Below, piece after piece: positions 11,146 through 21,388 of a stretch of DNA of 64,000 nucleotides. The notes under the pieces are model-generated. The model was not told the DNA's origin. It worked only from the letters and a program-made list of their open reading frames with translations, and searched no databases. The position numbers and the translations under genes were made by a program. The stretch is from NCBI RefSeq assembly GCF_017875275.1, contig NZ_JAGGML010000001.1:2048501-2112500 (forward strand), written 5' to 3'. This stretch comes from Xanthobacter flavus. GTDB taxonomy: Bacteria; Pseudomonadota; Alphaproteobacteria; Rhizobiales; Xanthobacteraceae. How positions within the stretch are numbered: position 1 is the first letter of the stretch; each line of letters opens with the position of its first letter.

Positions 11146-11943
11146 TCACGCCTGAGCCGATTCTTTGGCCGCCTTGGTCGCCCGCCGCAGCAGGGTGAGG
11201 CACTCGACCGTGGAGGCGAGGTCCAGCGCCGAAAAGCCGTCCAGCGTCTCGGGCATCGGATCGGCACCGCGCGCGAGCAGCTTCTCCACCACCCCGGCCT
11301 TGCCGGCAGAAGCCGCATACATCAACGCCGTCGCGCCGTTGTCGTTGGCGCTGTCGATGGAGATGCCCGCATCCACCAGCGCGTCGATAATGTCGAGATG
11401 ATCGCCCACGCAGGCGATCCACAGCGCCGTGTTGCCGTCCGCGTTGCGGATGTCGAGGGCGGCGCCGGCGGCGATCAGGGCGGTCACCGTCTCGCCGAGC
11501 CCTTCGGCGCACGCCTTCATCAGCGGCGTCATGCCGTTCTCGGCGGTGGCGTCGAGCCCATCCGGCGGATAGCCGCGGCTGGCGATCCAGGCGGACAGCG
11601 CGGGGTCGAGCGCGCCTGCGGGCTTTTGCCTCTGCGCGTGGTTGAACCAGGCTTCATAGCCGCCGTCCACGCTCGTCACGTCGGAAAAGCCGAAATCCGA
11701 CAAAGCCTGCGCGTATTCCTGGCTGGCATTGCCGTGATAGCAATAGATCACCACCGGCTGCGCCTTAGGCGTCGTGCCGATGATGTCGCCGAGATTGCCG
11801 AAGGCCATGTTCCGCGCGCCCGCCACATGGCCGGCGGCGTAGGCATTGGCGTCGCGCACATCGAGCAGCAAGGCCTGGCCCGTGCCCACGATGGCGACCG
11901 CCTCGTCCACGCCGATGCGGCGGAAGGGCGTGCGCTGTCTCAT
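11146..11943 (-). CDS. rhodanese-ankyrin repeat fusion protein
   Basis: 265-aa soluble protein with two parts. Residues 8-105 form a single rhodanese domain with the active-site loop CYHGNAS (Cys68), expected to carry a persulfide. Residues about 135-255 hold ankyrin repeats (NGMTPLMKACAEGL, DGNTALWIACVGDHLDI, NGATALMYAASAGKAGV). Rhodanese and ankyrin proteins occur separately in nif clusters of other diazotrophs; here they are fused. A role in sulfur delivery to a bound partner is my inference. It lies 19 bp after the SagB-type gene and 93 bp before modD. Confidence 0.88.
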   Translation of the reverse strand: MRQRTPFRRIGVDEAVAIVGTGQALLLDVRDANAYAAGHVAGARNMAFGNLGDIIGTTPKAQPVVIYCYHGNASQEYAQALSDFGFSDVTSVDGGYEAWFNHAQRQKPAGALDPALSAWIASRGYPPDGLDATAENGMTPLMKACAEGLGETVTALIAAGAALDIRNADGNTALWIACVGDHLDIIDALVDAGISIDSANDNGATALMYAASAGKAGVVEKLLARGADPMPETLDGFSALDLASTVECLTLLRRATKAAKESAQA

Positions 11944-11962
11944 GATATCCCCCCGGTCCCGC

Positions 11963-13624
11963 TCACGCGCCCCGGCCGGGATAGGCCGGCTCGGTGGTGA
12001 TGCGGTCGTCGACGGCGGCGCGCCCGACGGTGAAGTGGTAGATGGACTGGAAGGCCGCGCCCTCGAGCCCCATCAGCTGGTGCAGGTCGTCGTCAAAGAA
12101 GCAGCCGATGCCGGTGCCACGGAAGCCCGCCGCCTCCGCTTCCAGATAGAGCGACTGGCCGATCATGCCCGCCTCCCAATGGAGCTGTCGGTAGCGCCAT
12201 GGATCCGCGCTCACCAGCGGCTCGAACTCCGCCAGCATGGCGAGGGCGAAGGAGCTGTCGCTGGCGATGGCCTGATGGCAGCTCACGGTGCGGGCGATGC
12301 CGCGACAGTCGGTTTCCACCAGCCGGTAGATCGGTAGGTGCTCCGGCACGCCCTCGGGCGTCTCCCAGGTGAAATCGGAGCGCAGCGCGGCCTTGAGGTC
12401 GGCGGTCACGCCCGCACGGCGCGGCAGGGCGTAGAGGCCGGGGGCGAGCCCTTCCACCCGATGCACGAACAGCAGCGGGTGGACGCGGGCCTCGAAGCCC
12501 CACGCATCGAAGGGGGCCCCATCACGCGGCAGCAGCGCATCGACGAGGCCGAGGAAGACCTCGCGGGGCATCGCGCTGCCCTTGGCCGTGAAACGCTGGG
12601 CGCTGCGCCGGCCGAGGATGACCGAAGCCGCCGGCGCGTCTCCCACCACCGCGCGCGCAGGGAGGGCCGGAGCCGACACCGCGTCACCCGCAACGGCGCG
12701 CGCGCGATGCGTCGCGAGACTCACCTGGTCGATCACCGGCCAGCGATAGAGCGGATGCCGGTCGAGCACATTGGCCCGCCCCATCCAGCGCCCGCCGAAC
12801 GCCACCGGCGGAAGGGCGGGCAGGTCGCCGCCAGCCGGAGCCAGCGCGATCAGGATGTCGGGATCCTCCCGCTCCGCCCCGGCGAAATCGCCGTCCCGTT
12901 CGAGGCCGACGCGACGGGCGATATCGGCGCTGGTGGCCTCCACCAGATGCACCGTCCAGCCGAGGCAGGCGGCGGCATAGCGCACCCCCGCCAAGGCGTG
13001 GCCGAGATCGAGCTGGCAATAGCGGAAGGCGCGCTCGCCATATTTCCAGGCCTCCCGCCAATGGATGGACGACAGCGCGAGAAAGAGCGACGGCGCCCCG
13101 CCGGCCGGGCCGAACCGGTTCTCGATGGCGAAGCCCGATGCGCTCGCCACCGCCACCACGTCCGGCCCCGGCGGCGCGAAGCGGTGCTCCAGCACATGGT
13201 CGCGGCTGACATAATGGTGCACGCCGTCCGCCAGACCGGCGATGCCGCCGGCGATCACATAGGCCTCGGTGGGGTGCAGATTGCCGCTGGAGGGATTGCA
13301 GCGCAGCGCCCAGCGGTCCGGGCCAAGCTGCTTCCAGGCCGCCAGGCCGAAGGAGAGTTCCAGCAGCAAGGCGACGCCGGCAAGGTCCACGGGCGCGGGC
13401 GCCACGCCGCCCGACACCATTTGCGGAAAGGAGACGCCGAGCGCCTCGGCCGCCAGCGGCAGAGCGGTGCGCGGGGCGCCCTCATAGTCCCGGAACGGGT
13501 TGGGCTGCGTGTCCCAATCCAGCGTCTCGGGGCCGGCGGCGTAGCCCTTCAGACTGTGCTTGGTGCGGGCGTGGTAGGCCAGCGCCGCCTCGGAGGGACG
13601 CAGGGGGGGCAGCAGCGCGTTCAT
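11963..13624 (-). CDS. SagB-type nitroreductase-like dehydrogenase (double domain)
   Basis: 553-aa protein with two nitroreductase/SagB-like FMN domains. The first is around residues 75-260 (RCNPSSGNLHPTEAYVI, then the region with HHYVSRDHVLEHRF), the second around 330-540 (ILGRRSAQRFTAKGSAM, EAGMIGQSLYLEAEAAGFRG, GIGCFFDDDLHQLMG). SagB-type enzymes are FMN-dependent dehydrogenases; no substrate can be inferred. It sits 3 bp after the ArsC-like gene in a NifA-type operon, so a redox role in nitrogen fixation is plausible. Confidence 0.82.
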   Translation of the reverse strand: MNALLPPLRPSEAALAYHARTKHSLKGYAAGPETLDWDTQPNPFRDYEGAPRTALPLAAEALGVSFPQMVSGGVAPAPVDLAGVALLLELSFGLAAWKQLGPDRWALRCNPSSGNLHPTEAYVIAGGIAGLADGVHHYVSRDHVLEHRFAPPGPDVVAVASASGFAIENRFGPAGGAPSLFLALSSIHWREAWKYGERAFRYCQLDLGHALAGVRYAAACLGWTVHLVEATSADIARRVGLERDGDFAGAEREDPDILIALAPAGGDLPALPPVAFGGRWMGRANVLDRHPLYRWPVIDQVSLATHRARAVAGDAVSAPALPARAVVGDAPAASVILGRRSAQRFTAKGSAMPREVFLGLVDALLPRDGAPFDAWGFEARVHPLLFVHRVEGLAPGLYALPRRAGVTADLKAALRSDFTWETPEGVPEHLPIYRLVETDCRGIARTVSCHQAIASDSSFALAMLAEFEPLVSADPWRYRQLHWEAGMIGQSLYLEAEAAGFRGTGIGCFFDDDLHQLMGLEGAAFQSIYHFTVGRAAVDDRITTEPAYPGRGA

Positions 13625-13627
13625 GGT

Positions 13628-14065
13628 TCAGGACGCTTTCCGTTCGCCGGGGTCCGGACAGGGATGGGCCACGCCGGGATGGGAGCAGCCCTCAAGCGGG
13701 CGCGCGCCCGGCACGGCCGGCCCCAGCAGGGAGGTCACCGGCTCGCGGTCGAAGCCGGCGCAGCGGGCGCCGTCCACCTCCACCAGCGGGCGACGGATGA
13801 GCAGGGGCTCGGCCAGCATCAGCGCGATGGCGGCCTCCGCTTCCACCGCATCCGGCTTCACCGCGCCCGATTTCACCTTCGGCGCGGCGGGATTGAACCA
13901 GCTGGCGACCGGCGTCGCGCCAAAGAAATCCTTCAGCCGCTCGGCCGTCCACGGCTCGGTCAGGAGACTGCGGACGTCCAGCGTGTGGCCGGCATTGGCG
14001 AGGGCGAGCTTCTGCCGGGCGTTGGTGCCGCAGCCCGGCTTCTCCCAGAAGGTGACATGGGCCAC
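13628..14065 (-). CDS. ArsC/Spx-like nitrogenase-associated protein
   Basis: 145-aa thioredoxin-fold protein of the ArsC/Spx type (nitrogenase-associated protein family). The N-terminus VTFWEKPGCGTNARQKLAL has one Cys (Cys12) at the ArsC active-site position. The start is a GTG at 14065, supported by the family N-terminus (MAxVTF) and by lying 6 bp after the receiver gene. The NifO protein of Azotobacter belongs to this type; function here is inferred only. Confidence 0.83.
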   Translation of the reverse strand: MAHVTFWEKPGCGTNARQKLALANAGHTLDVRSLLTEPWTAERLKDFFGATPVASWFNPAAPKVKSGAVKPDAVEAEAAIALMLAEPLLIRRPLVEVDGARCAGFDREPVTSLLGPAVPGARPLEGCSHPGVAHPCPDPGERKAS

Positions 14066-14071
14066 GGCGTA

Positions 14072-14506
14072 CTACTTCAATACGGAAAGCTGCACGAGCT
14101 GCGCGCCGCCGTCACGACCGAGCACCGTATCCACCTTCTTGCGCACGCTCTCCAGCGTCAGCGGCTTGACCACCGCGCCATGGGCACCGGCCTTGAGCCC
14201 GCTCACCGCCACCGCCTCTTCCGACTTGTCGGTGACGATGAGGATGCGCACGCCGGGAAACTTCCCTTTCAACTCGCCGATCAGCGCATCGCCGCGGGCC
14301 TTCAGAAGCCCGACGCCGAGCAGGATCACATGCGGCACCAGCCAGCCCTGCCCCTTCTCATAGGCCTCCTCGGGGGTGGCGAGCTCGTGGGTCTCGATCT
14401 CGTCGTGCAGCATGAATTGCAGCGCCGCGCGCGTGATCTCGTCCTCGTCCACCACGAAGACACGCCGCTGGTCCACCGCCTTGGAAGTCTCAACGCCGAT
14501 CTGCAT
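14072..14506 (-). CDS. degenerate receiver-domain protein (phospho-Asp replaced by Gly)
   Basis: 144-aa CheY-like receiver domain without an output domain. The acidic pocket (DEDE, residues 20-23), the Thr (ILIVTDKSE) and the conserved Lys (VVKPL) can be recognised, but the phosphoacceptor position reads VILLGVGLL with Gly64 in place of Asp. It therefore probably acts by protein interaction, not by His-Asp phosphotransfer. First gene of the receiver-ArsC-SagB-rhodanese/ANK-modD operon, divergent from nifH, with AGGCGA as ribosome binding site. Confidence 0.8.
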   Translation of the reverse strand: MQIGVETSKAVDQRRVFVVDEDEITRAALQFMLHDEIETHELATPEEAYEKGQGWLVPHVILLGVGLLKARGDALIGELKGKFPGVRILIVTDKSEEAVAVSGLKAGAHGAVVKPLTLESVRKKVDTVLGRDGGAQLVQLSVLK

Positions 14507-14611
14507 CTGTCGCCTCGCTCATTACTTCCGTTCATCATGCCACGGGCGTCCCGCCAAACGCGCGCCCGAAGCCGGGCGGCCCGCGCGCGGGCGGGACGTT
14601 TTGAGCGTCAA

Positions 14612-14626
14612 GCAAGTTCCGTTCCT
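14612..14626 (-). promoter_or_regulatory. putative sigma54 promoter of the receiver operon
   Basis: Minus strand reads AGGAAC-GGAAC-TTGC: GG and GC are correctly spaced but the -24 part is imperfect. The two NifA sites of the divergent nifH promoter lie about 95-125 bp upstream of its predicted start and could serve both directions. Confidence 0.5.
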
Positions 14627-14688
14627 CGCCGGCAACGTCAGTATTCGGCGGCATCGCCGCAGCATCGGCGCGGGGAGCGGACAGGATG

Positions 14689-14704
14689 TGTTCCAATCCC
14701 GACA
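14689..14704. promoter_or_regulatory. NifA binding site, distal to nifH (copy 1)
   Basis: TGT-N10-ACA, about 140 bp upstream of the predicted nifH start; also well placed for the divergent receiver operon. Confidence 0.75.
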
Positions 14705-14717
14705 CTCTTCCTTCACC

Positions 14718-14733
14718 TGTCGGGTTCGGCACA
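14718..14733. promoter_or_regulatory. NifA binding site, proximal to nifH (copy 1)
   Basis: TGT-N10-ACA, about 112 bp upstream of the predicted nifH start, on the intergenic region shared with the divergent operon. Confidence 0.8.
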
Positions 14734-14812
14734 GCATCCGAAAGGCGAAGACAGACGCCGATTGCAGCCGGAATTTGATTGAGATCAAAGACCTGCGCGG
14801 TCTCGCGGCGAG

Positions 14813-14827
14813 TGGCACGCTGGTTGC
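14813..14827 (+). promoter_or_regulatory. sigma54 promoter of nifH copy 1
   Basis: TGGCAC-GCTGG-TTGC, a perfect -24/-12 element followed by T. The predicted start near 14839 gives a leader of about 160 nt before the nifH ATG. Confidence 0.92.
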
Positions 14828-14979
14828 TCCTGCCATGGCGCAACAGCGAGTGAGGGCTGAGTGCACGCCTAGGCCGGCTGCCAGCGATGCGCTCCTTCCC
14901 GTAACCCGCGGGGCGTTTCCGATCGATATTGCTGACGAGAGAAACGGCCTCGCGCCAATTCGCGCGGTGGTCTTCCTAA

Positions 14980-15885
<906 letters not shown>

Positions 15886-15894
15886 ACCCGGATC

Positions 15895-15920
15895 GACGGG
15901 CCGGCAACCGCCGGCCCGTC
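15895..15920 (+). terminator. hairpin after nifH copy 1
   Basis: Perfect 11-bp stem (GACGGGCCGGC / GCCGGCCCGTC, loop AACC) starting 9 nt after the stop codon, without a T-run. It probably ends or protects the monocistronic nifH mRNA. The rest of the gap to fixA (15921-16453) holds only the fixA regulatory sites listed separately. Confidence 0.55.
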
Positions 15921-16271
15921 CACCCAACGTCCGTCCCCGCGGCTCGCCGCGTATATTTCACCGGGGCTGGGCGTGACCTTTGCGAATACGCCTTTTCACA
16001 CACCGTACGCTGAAGATTATTCAAGGTCCCGGTCCCTCGCCGCAAGGCGGGGGACCTTTTGCAAGAGCGCCTCGTTGCAAGAGCGCCTCGGCAAGATCTG
16101 CTTTGCAATACCGGCCTTCCCCGCATCGGGTGACGACTTGGCCCCGTCCGCGCCACGCCCCCGTTCGTTTCTTCTCTGGCACATCCTCGCTGATCGCGCG
16201 CGTCACGTTCCCGACGTTCGCGCCCTGCGCGCAATCCGACATCGCCGCCCCGACGCCCCGCGGCCTCCGTC

Positions 16272-16287
16272 TGTCACCTTCCCGACA
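16272..16287. promoter_or_regulatory. NifA binding site of fixA
   Basis: TGT-N10-ACA about 140 bp upstream of the predicted fixA start. A second near-match with N9 spacing lies at 16320-16334. Confidence 0.7.
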
Positions 16288-16394
16288 CGGACATGGGCCC
16301 TCCCCATGTATTCATGCATTGTCGATATCCGACAATTCGATGAACGGCAGGACAAATCGCTGAAAATGCGAGCGATTCACAGTTGAGTCCGGCT

Positions 16395-16409
16395 TGGCAC
16401 GCCGTTTGC
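16395..16409 (+). promoter_or_regulatory. sigma54 promoter of fixABCX
   Basis: TGGCAC-GCCGT-TTGC, a perfect -24/-12 element; predicted start near 16421, about 33 nt before the fixA ATG. Confidence 0.9.
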
Positions 16410-16453
16410 CAGTCATTGCTCAGGAGCCGTCGGGTTTGGCTCGGAGCAAATTC

Positions 16454-17302
16454 ATGCACATCGTCGTCTGCATCAAACAGGTTCCGGATTCGGCGCAGAT
16501 CCGCGTCCATCCCGTCACCAACACGATCATGCGGCAGGGCGTGCCGACGATCATCAACCCCTATGACCTGTTCGCGCTGGAAGAGGCGCTGCGGCTGCGC
16601 GACAAGTTCGGCGGCGAGGTCACGGTCCTCACCATGGGCCCGCCCTCCGCGGAAGATTCCCTGCGCAAGGCGCTGACCTTCGGCGCCGACCGCGCCGTGC
16701 TCCTGACCGACCGCTTCTTCGCCGGCTCCGACACGCTCGCCACCAGCTTCGCCCTCGCCACCGCCATCACCAAGATCGGCCAGACCTGGGGCGTGCCGGA
16801 CCTCGTGTTCACCGGCAAGCAGACCATCGATGGCGACACCGCCCAGGTCGGCCCCGGCATCGCCAAGCGCCTTGGCCTCATGCAGATCACCTATGTGGCG
16901 AAGATCGCCGAGTTCGATCCCGCCGAGCGCACCATCACCCTGGAGCGGCGCGCCGAGGGCGGCACGCAGGTGCTGAAGTCGAAGCTGCCCTGCCTCGTCG
17001 CCATGCTGGAAGCCACCAACGAGATGCGCCGCGGGACCATGGTGGACGCCCTGCGCGCCGCCCGCGCCGAGGTCGTGAAGTGGAACGCCAAGGACGCCGG
17101 CGTGACCGACCTCAACATGTGCGGCCTCAAGGGCTCGCCCACCATCGTCAAGCGCGTGTTCGCGCCGAGCGCGCGTTCCGAGAAGGCCAAGTTCATCGAG
17201 GCCGGCGAGGGGGGCAGCCTCCCCGACGCGCTGATCGCCGAGATCTTCTCCCGCCAGCCCGGCCTTGAAGCCGACCTGACCGCGCTGGCGCGCGGCTTCT
17301 GA
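16454..17302 (+). CDS. fixA: electron transfer flavoprotein beta-type subunit FixA
   Basis: 282-aa ETF-beta family protein (MHIVVCIKQVPDSAQIR start). FixAB(CX) bifurcates electrons from NADH to quinone and to the low-potential ferredoxin or flavodoxin feeding nitrogenase. The frame is open 20 codons further upstream, but that stretch overlaps the -12 element, so the ATG at 16454 is correct. First gene of fixABCX, 60 bp before fixB. Confidence 0.96.
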   Translation: MHIVVCIKQVPDSAQIRVHPVTNTIMRQGVPTIINPYDLFALEEALRLRDKFGGEVTVLTMGPPSAEDSLRKALTFGADRAVLLTDRFFAGSDTLATSFALATAITKIGQTWGVPDLVFTGKQTIDGDTAQVGPGIAKRLGLMQITYVAKIAEFDPAERTITLERRAEGGTQVLKSKLPCLVAMLEATNEMRRGTMVDALRAARAEVVKWNAKDAGVTDLNMCGLKGSPTIVKRVFAPSARSEKAKFIEAGEGGSLPDALIAEIFSRQPGLEADLTALARGF

Positions 17303-17362
17303 CGGCCCTCGCCGCAGAGCCCGCGCGCCCCATGTGACTCCGAGATCGAAGAGCCGACCATC

Positions 17363-18472
17363 ATGAGCGAGCCAACCACCCCCAAAGCCCCCGCCGCCGG
17401 TGGACGCGCGTCCACCAAGAAAGAGCTGCCGGAACACTTCAAGGCCTACAAGCACGTCTGGGTGTTCATCGAGCAGGAGCGCGGCCAGGTTCATCCCGTG
17501 TCCTGGGAGCTCATGGGCGCGGGCCGCAAGCTCGCGGACAAGCTGGGCGTGGAGCTCGCGGCCGTGGTGGTCGGCGCCGAGGGCGAGACCGTGCGCGGCG
17601 CGGTGGCCGAATCCTTCTGCTACGGCGCCGACCTCGCCTATGTGGTGGCCGACCCGGTGCTCACGGACTATCGCAACGAGGCCTACACGGCCGCGATGAC
17701 CGACCTTGTGAACACCTACAAGCCCGAGATCCTGCTGCTGGGCGCGACCACCCTCGGCCGCGACCTCGCCGGCGCCGTGGCGACCACCCTTCTTACCGGC
17801 CTCACCGCCGATTCCACCGAGCTGGACGTGGACGCCGACGGCTCGCTTGCCGCCACCCGTCCGACCTTCGGCGGCTCCCTGCTCTGCACCATCTACACGC
17901 TGAACTATCGCCCGCAGATGGCGACGGTTCGCCCGCGCGTGATGCCCATGCCGATCCGCGTGGAGAAGCCCATCGGCCGGGTCATCGAGCACAAGCTCGG
18001 CGTGGTCGAGGCCGACATCGTCACCAAGATCCTGAATTTCATCCCCGACCGCGATTCCAACAAGGCGAACCTCGCCTATGCGGACGTGGTGGTGGCCGGC
18101 GGCATAGGCCTCGGCTCGCCGGAGAATTTCCAGCTCGTGCGCAACCTCGCCATGGCCATGGGCGCCGAATATGGCTGCTCGCGCCCGCTGGTGCAGAAGG
18201 GTTGGGTCTCCTCCGACCGCCAGATCGGCCAGACCGGCAAGACGATCCGTCCGCGGCTCTACATCGCCGCCGGCATCTCGGGCGCCATCCAGCACCGGGT
18301 GGGCGTCGAGGGCGCCGACCTGATCGTCGCCATCAACACCGACAAGAACGCGCCGATCTTCGACTTCGCCCATGTGGGCATCGTCACCGACGCCATCCGC
18401 CTCCTCCCGGCCCTGACGGAAGCCTTCGCCAAGCGCCTCTCGGCCCACTCCAGCGACAAGCTCGCCAGCTGA
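17363..18472 (+). CDS. fixB: electron transfer flavoprotein alpha-type subunit FixB
   Basis: 369-aa ETF-alpha protein. The N-terminal nucleotide-binding domain is followed by the C-terminal FAD domain with [19 protein letters not shown] and a [19 protein letters not shown] region typical of ETF-alpha. A Pro/Ala/Lys-rich leader of about 25 residues precedes the conserved part. Forms the heterodimer with FixA; fixC follows 23 bp later. Confidence 0.96.
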   Translation: MSEPTTPKAPAAGGRASTKKELPEHFKAYKHVWVFIEQERGQVHPVSWELMGAGRKLADKLGVELAAVVVGAEGETVRGAVAESFCYGADLAYVVADPVLTDYRNEAYTAAMTDLVNTYKPEILLLGATTLGRDLAGAVATTLLTGLTADSTELDVDADGSLAATRPTFGGSLLCTIYTLNYRPQMATVRPRVMPMPIRVEKPIGRVIEHKLGVVEADIVTKILNFIPDRDSNKANLAYADVVVAGGIGLGSPENFQLVRNLAMAMGAEYGCSRPLVQKGWVSSDRQIGQTGKTIRPRLYIAAGISGAIQHRVGVEGADLIVAINTDKNAPIFDFAHVGIVTDAIRLLPALTEAFAKRLSAHSSDKLAS

Positions 18473-18495
18473 CAGCCAGCGAAAGGAACAGTCCG

Positions 18496-19803
18496 ATGAT
18501 CGACGAAAGGTTCGATGCGATTGTCGTCGGCGCCGGCATGGCCGGCAATGCCGCCGCCTACACCATGGCCTCCCGCGGCCTGAAGGTGCTGCAGCTGGAG
18601 CGCGGCGAATATTCCGGCTCCAAGAATGTGCAGGGCGCCATCCTCTACGCCGAGATGATGGAGAAGATCATCCCGGACTTCCGGGAGGATGCGCCGCTGG
18701 AGCGTCACCTGATCGAGCAGCGCTTCTGGATGATGGGCGAGACCTCCCACACCGGCCTGCATTACCGGTCCGACGACTTCAACGAGGAGAAGCCGAACCG
18801 CTACACCATCATCCGCGCCCAGTTCGACAAGTGGTTCTCCTCCAAGGTGCGCGAGGCCGGTGCCCTGGTCGTGTGCGAGACCACGGTGACGGAGCTGGTG
18901 CAGGACGCCTATGGCAAGGTGATCGGCGTGAAGACCGATCGCGGCGGCGGCCAGATCCATGCGGACGTGGTGGTGCTGGCGGAAGGTGTCACCGGCCTGC
19001 TCGGCGCCCGCGCCGGCCTGCGCAAGATCCCCAAGCCCACCGAGGTGGCGCTGGCGGTGAAGGAGATGCACTTCCTGCCGCAGGAAGTCATCGAACAGCG
19101 CTTCAACGTGAAGGGCAACGAGGGCGCCGTCATCGAGGCCGCCGGGACCATCTCGGAAGGCATGACCGGCATGGGCTTCCTCTACACCAACCGCGAATGC
19201 GTGTCGGTGGGCATCGGCTGCCTCGTGTCGGATTTCCAGAAGAGCGGCGAGTCGCCGTACACGCTGCTTGAGAAGTTCAAGCGCCACCCGTCCATCGCGC
19301 CGCTGCTGGAAGGCTCCGAGGTGAAGGAATACGCCGCCCACCTCATCCCCGAGGGCGGGTTCAAGTCCATCCCGCAGCTCTATGGCGAGGGCTGGGTGGT
19401 GGTGGGCGATGCCGCCCAGCTCAACAACGCCATCCATCGCGAGGGCTCGAACCTCGCCATGACCTCCGGCCGCATCGCCGGCGAGGCCATCTTCCAGGTC
19501 AAGTCCCGCAAGGACAAGATGACCGCGGCGAACCTCTCGCTCTACAAGAAGATGCTCGACGACAGTTTCGTGATAAAAGACCTCAAGAAGTACAAGGACA
19601 TGCCGCAGCTTCTGCACATCCAGTCGCAGAACTTCTTCCTCACCTACCCCCAGCTGGTCAACAAGGCCATGCAGAACTTCGTGCGTGTCGACGGCACGCC
19701 GAAGAAGGAGAAGGAGAAGATGACGGTGAAGTCCTTCACCTCCGCGCGGTCGTGGGCGGGCCTTTTCGGCGACGCCTTCAAACTTGCCCGCGCCTGGCGC
19801 TGA
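18496..19803 (+). CDS. fixC: ETF-quinone oxidoreductase-like protein FixC
   Basis: 435-aa FAD protein of the ETF:quinone oxidoreductase family. The dinucleotide fold starts at residue 7 ([18 protein letters not shown]) and [15 protein letters not shown] is the distal FAD motif. It receives the high-potential electrons of the FixAB bifurcation and reduces quinone. Start at [12 protein letters not shown] with GAAAGGAACA upstream as ribosome binding site. Confidence 0.96.
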   Translation: MIDERFDAIVVGAGMAGNAAAYTMASRGLKVLQLERGEYSGSKNVQGAILYAEMMEKIIPDFREDAPLERHLIEQRFWMMGETSHTGLHYRSDDFNEEKPNRYTIIRAQFDKWFSSKVREAGALVVCETTVTELVQDAYGKVIGVKTDRGGGQIHADVVVLAEGVTGLLGARAGLRKIPKPTEVALAVKEMHFLPQEVIEQRFNVKGNEGAVIEAAGTISEGMTGMGFLYTNRECVSVGIGCLVSDFQKSGESPYTLLEKFKRHPSIAPLLEGSEVKEYAAHLIPEGGFKSIPQLYGEGWVVVGDAAQLNNAIHREGSNLAMTSGRIAGEAIFQVKSRKDKMTAANLSLYKKMLDDSFVIKDLKKYKDMPQLLHIQSQNFFLTYPQLVNKAMQNFVRVDGTPKKEKEKMTVKSFTSARSWAGLFGDAFKLARAWR

Positions 19804-19885
19804 GAGATTTTCAGCTCAGCGCATCCCCTTTTCCCACCTTGCGCGGCGGGCCTACCCCACCGCCCGATTTCCGGGAGACTTTCAC

Positions 19886-20182
19886 ATGGCCACCGACACC
19901 GCCGTCCGCGTCGAGGACAAGCTTTTCCAGAACCGCTACCTGGTGGATTCCGGGCGCTCGCACATCAAGGTGAAGGCACACACCACGCCTTCCCCCGCCC
20001 TGCGCACCCTGCTCACGGCCTGCCCGGCCCGCTGCTATGAGTTGAACGACAAGGGGCAGGTCGAGATCACGGCCGACGGCTGCGTGGAATGTGGCACCTG
20101 CCGCATCATCGGCGAGCCTTCCGGCGACATCGAGTGGAACTATCCGCGCGGCGGCTACGGCGTACTGTTCAAGTTCGGCTGA
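19886..20182 (+). CDS. fixX: ferredoxin-like protein FixX
   Basis: 98-aa ferredoxin-like partner of FixC. The cluster-binding Cys residues lie in the second half ([12 protein letters not shown] and [11 protein letters not shown]), consistent with the single [4Fe-4S] of FixX/ETF-QO. Start at [13 protein letters not shown] with GGGAGACT upstream. Last gene of fixABCX. Confidence 0.95.
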   Translation: MATDTAVRVEDKLFQNRYLVDSGRSHIKVKAHTTPSPALRTLLTACPARCYELNDKGQVEITADGCVECGTCRIIGEPSGDIEWNYPRGGYGVLFKFG

Positions 20183-20235
20183 ACCTCCACGCCTTCAACG
20201 GTAGCGAAATAGCGATCGGGAGTTCGTCATGCCGT

Positions 20236-20260
20236 CCGCCTCGGCCTTCGTCCGAGGCGG
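20236..20260 (+). terminator. hairpin after fixX
   Basis: Perfect 9-bp stem (CCGCCTCGG / CCGAGGCGG, 7-nt loop) about 55 nt after the fixX stop, without T-run. The remaining 140 bp up to the LRV gene show no clear -24/-12 promoter. Confidence 0.45.
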
Positions 20261-20400
20261 AGAGGGCGACGCTCAGGCGCCGCGCGGGCTTGATCTGAGG
20301 CGCTGAGCCAATCTCAGGGCTTCATGTCTGACGGCTTCCGCTCCGCCATCTGGCATCAGATCGCCTTCCCCCCTAGATTAGGGGCCGGGAGGACGATGTC

Positions 20401-21219
20401 ATGTCCGCATTTTCGTCAGGATCAACGGCCGGAGAGCCGGGGTTCGCCGAAGGTTTCGCAGCCAACGCGCTCGCGTCCGAGTTCGCCATCGAGGCGCTGG
20501 ACTGGCAGGGGCGTCCGCTGCGCTGCCAGGATTGTCCGCACGAGGACATCAAGGCCGAAGGGCGCTGCGACCTCGGCAAGGCGTGCGTCCTCGACCGGCG
20601 GCGCAAGCGTATCGACCGTTTCTTCGCGAACAATGCGGCGCTGGCCGCGCGCTATCTGGACCACCCCTATTTCGAGGTGCGGGCGCTCGCCGCCCGGCAC
20701 GCCAGCGTCTTCCTCATCGCACCGCTCAAGGACGACCCCGAGCCCGACGTCCGCATGGTCTGCGCCGAGCGCCTGCCGCTCGCCCGCGTGCGGGACATGC
20801 GCTTCGATCCCGAACCCCGGGTGCGCATCGCGGTGGCCGACCGCCTCGACGGCAGCGACCTCGTGGCCCTCATGTCGGATGTCGACTACAGCGTGCGCAT
20901 GGCGGCGGCCCGGCGGGCGCCGGTCGATGCACTGGTCTATCTGATGCACGACCCCGAGGTAGATGTGCGGCGCATCGTTGCCGCCCGCCTGCCGCAGGTG
21001 CCCCTGGCCCGCATGGCCTCAGATGCCGATCCGCTGGTGCGGCTGGTTGTGGCCGAGCATCTCGCAGCCGACCGCCTTGTCGCATTGCGTGACGATCCCG
21101 ACATGCGGGTGCGCTTCGTCGTCGCCGAGCGGATTTCCCCAGCCTTCCTTGCGCCGCTGACCAACGACGCCGTGCCGCCCATCGCCGAGGTCGCGCGGGC
21201 GCGGCTCTCCACGACCTGA
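20401..21219 (+). CDS. 4Fe-4S leucine-rich repeat variant (LRV) protein, copy 1
   Basis: 272-aa protein like the LRV protein first seen beside nifB in Azotobacter vinelandii. The N-terminal cluster motif RCQDCPHEDIKAEGRCDLGK (Cys pattern C-x2-C-x10-C-x5-C) would bind a [4Fe-4S] cluster. It is followed by about seven helical repeats of about 24 residues (DDPEPDVRMVCAERLP; DDPDMRVRFVVAERI). Function unknown; probably a protein-interaction solenoid. A paralogue is at 32052-32834. Confidence 0.87.
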   Translation: MSAFSSGSTAGEPGFAEGFAANALASEFAIEALDWQGRPLRCQDCPHEDIKAEGRCDLGKACVLDRRRKRIDRFFANNAALAARYLDHPYFEVRALAARHASVFLIAPLKDDPEPDVRMVCAERLPLARVRDMRFDPEPRVRIAVADRLDGSDLVALMSDVDYSVRMAAARRAPVDALVYLMHDPEVDVRRIVAARLPQVPLARMASDADPLVRLVVAEHLAADRLVALRDDPDMRVRFVVAERISPAFLAPLTNDAVPPIAEVARARLSTT

Positions 21220-21245
21220 TCGACATTTTCCGACACGACCAATCC

Positions 21246-21281
21246 AATGGCCGGCGCACACAGGCCGGCCATTTTCATTTT
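21246..21281 (+). terminator. terminator after LRV copy 1
   Basis: 10-bp perfect stem (AATGGCCGGC / GCCGGCCATT, 8-nt loop) followed directly by TTCATTTT. A good intrinsic terminator 27 nt after the stop codon. Confidence 0.8.
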
Positions 21282-21388
21282 CAGAAGCGCGAATGATTGT
21301 CGCTCGCGAAGTAATCTTCGTTGCGGCGCAACATTTACTTCTCACTCCCGTATAATACCTGATTGACTGCCGGCATTTTCCGTGGGCG

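Noticed and set aside
7518-14782. Three plus-strand frames of about 810 codons opposite nifV to the receiver gene
   Set aside because: Antisense shadows of well-supported minus-strand genes; no family resemblance.
15973-16386. Short plus-strand frames in the nifH-fixA gap
   Set aside because: They run through the NifA site and end just before the fixA promoter; no ribosome binding site.
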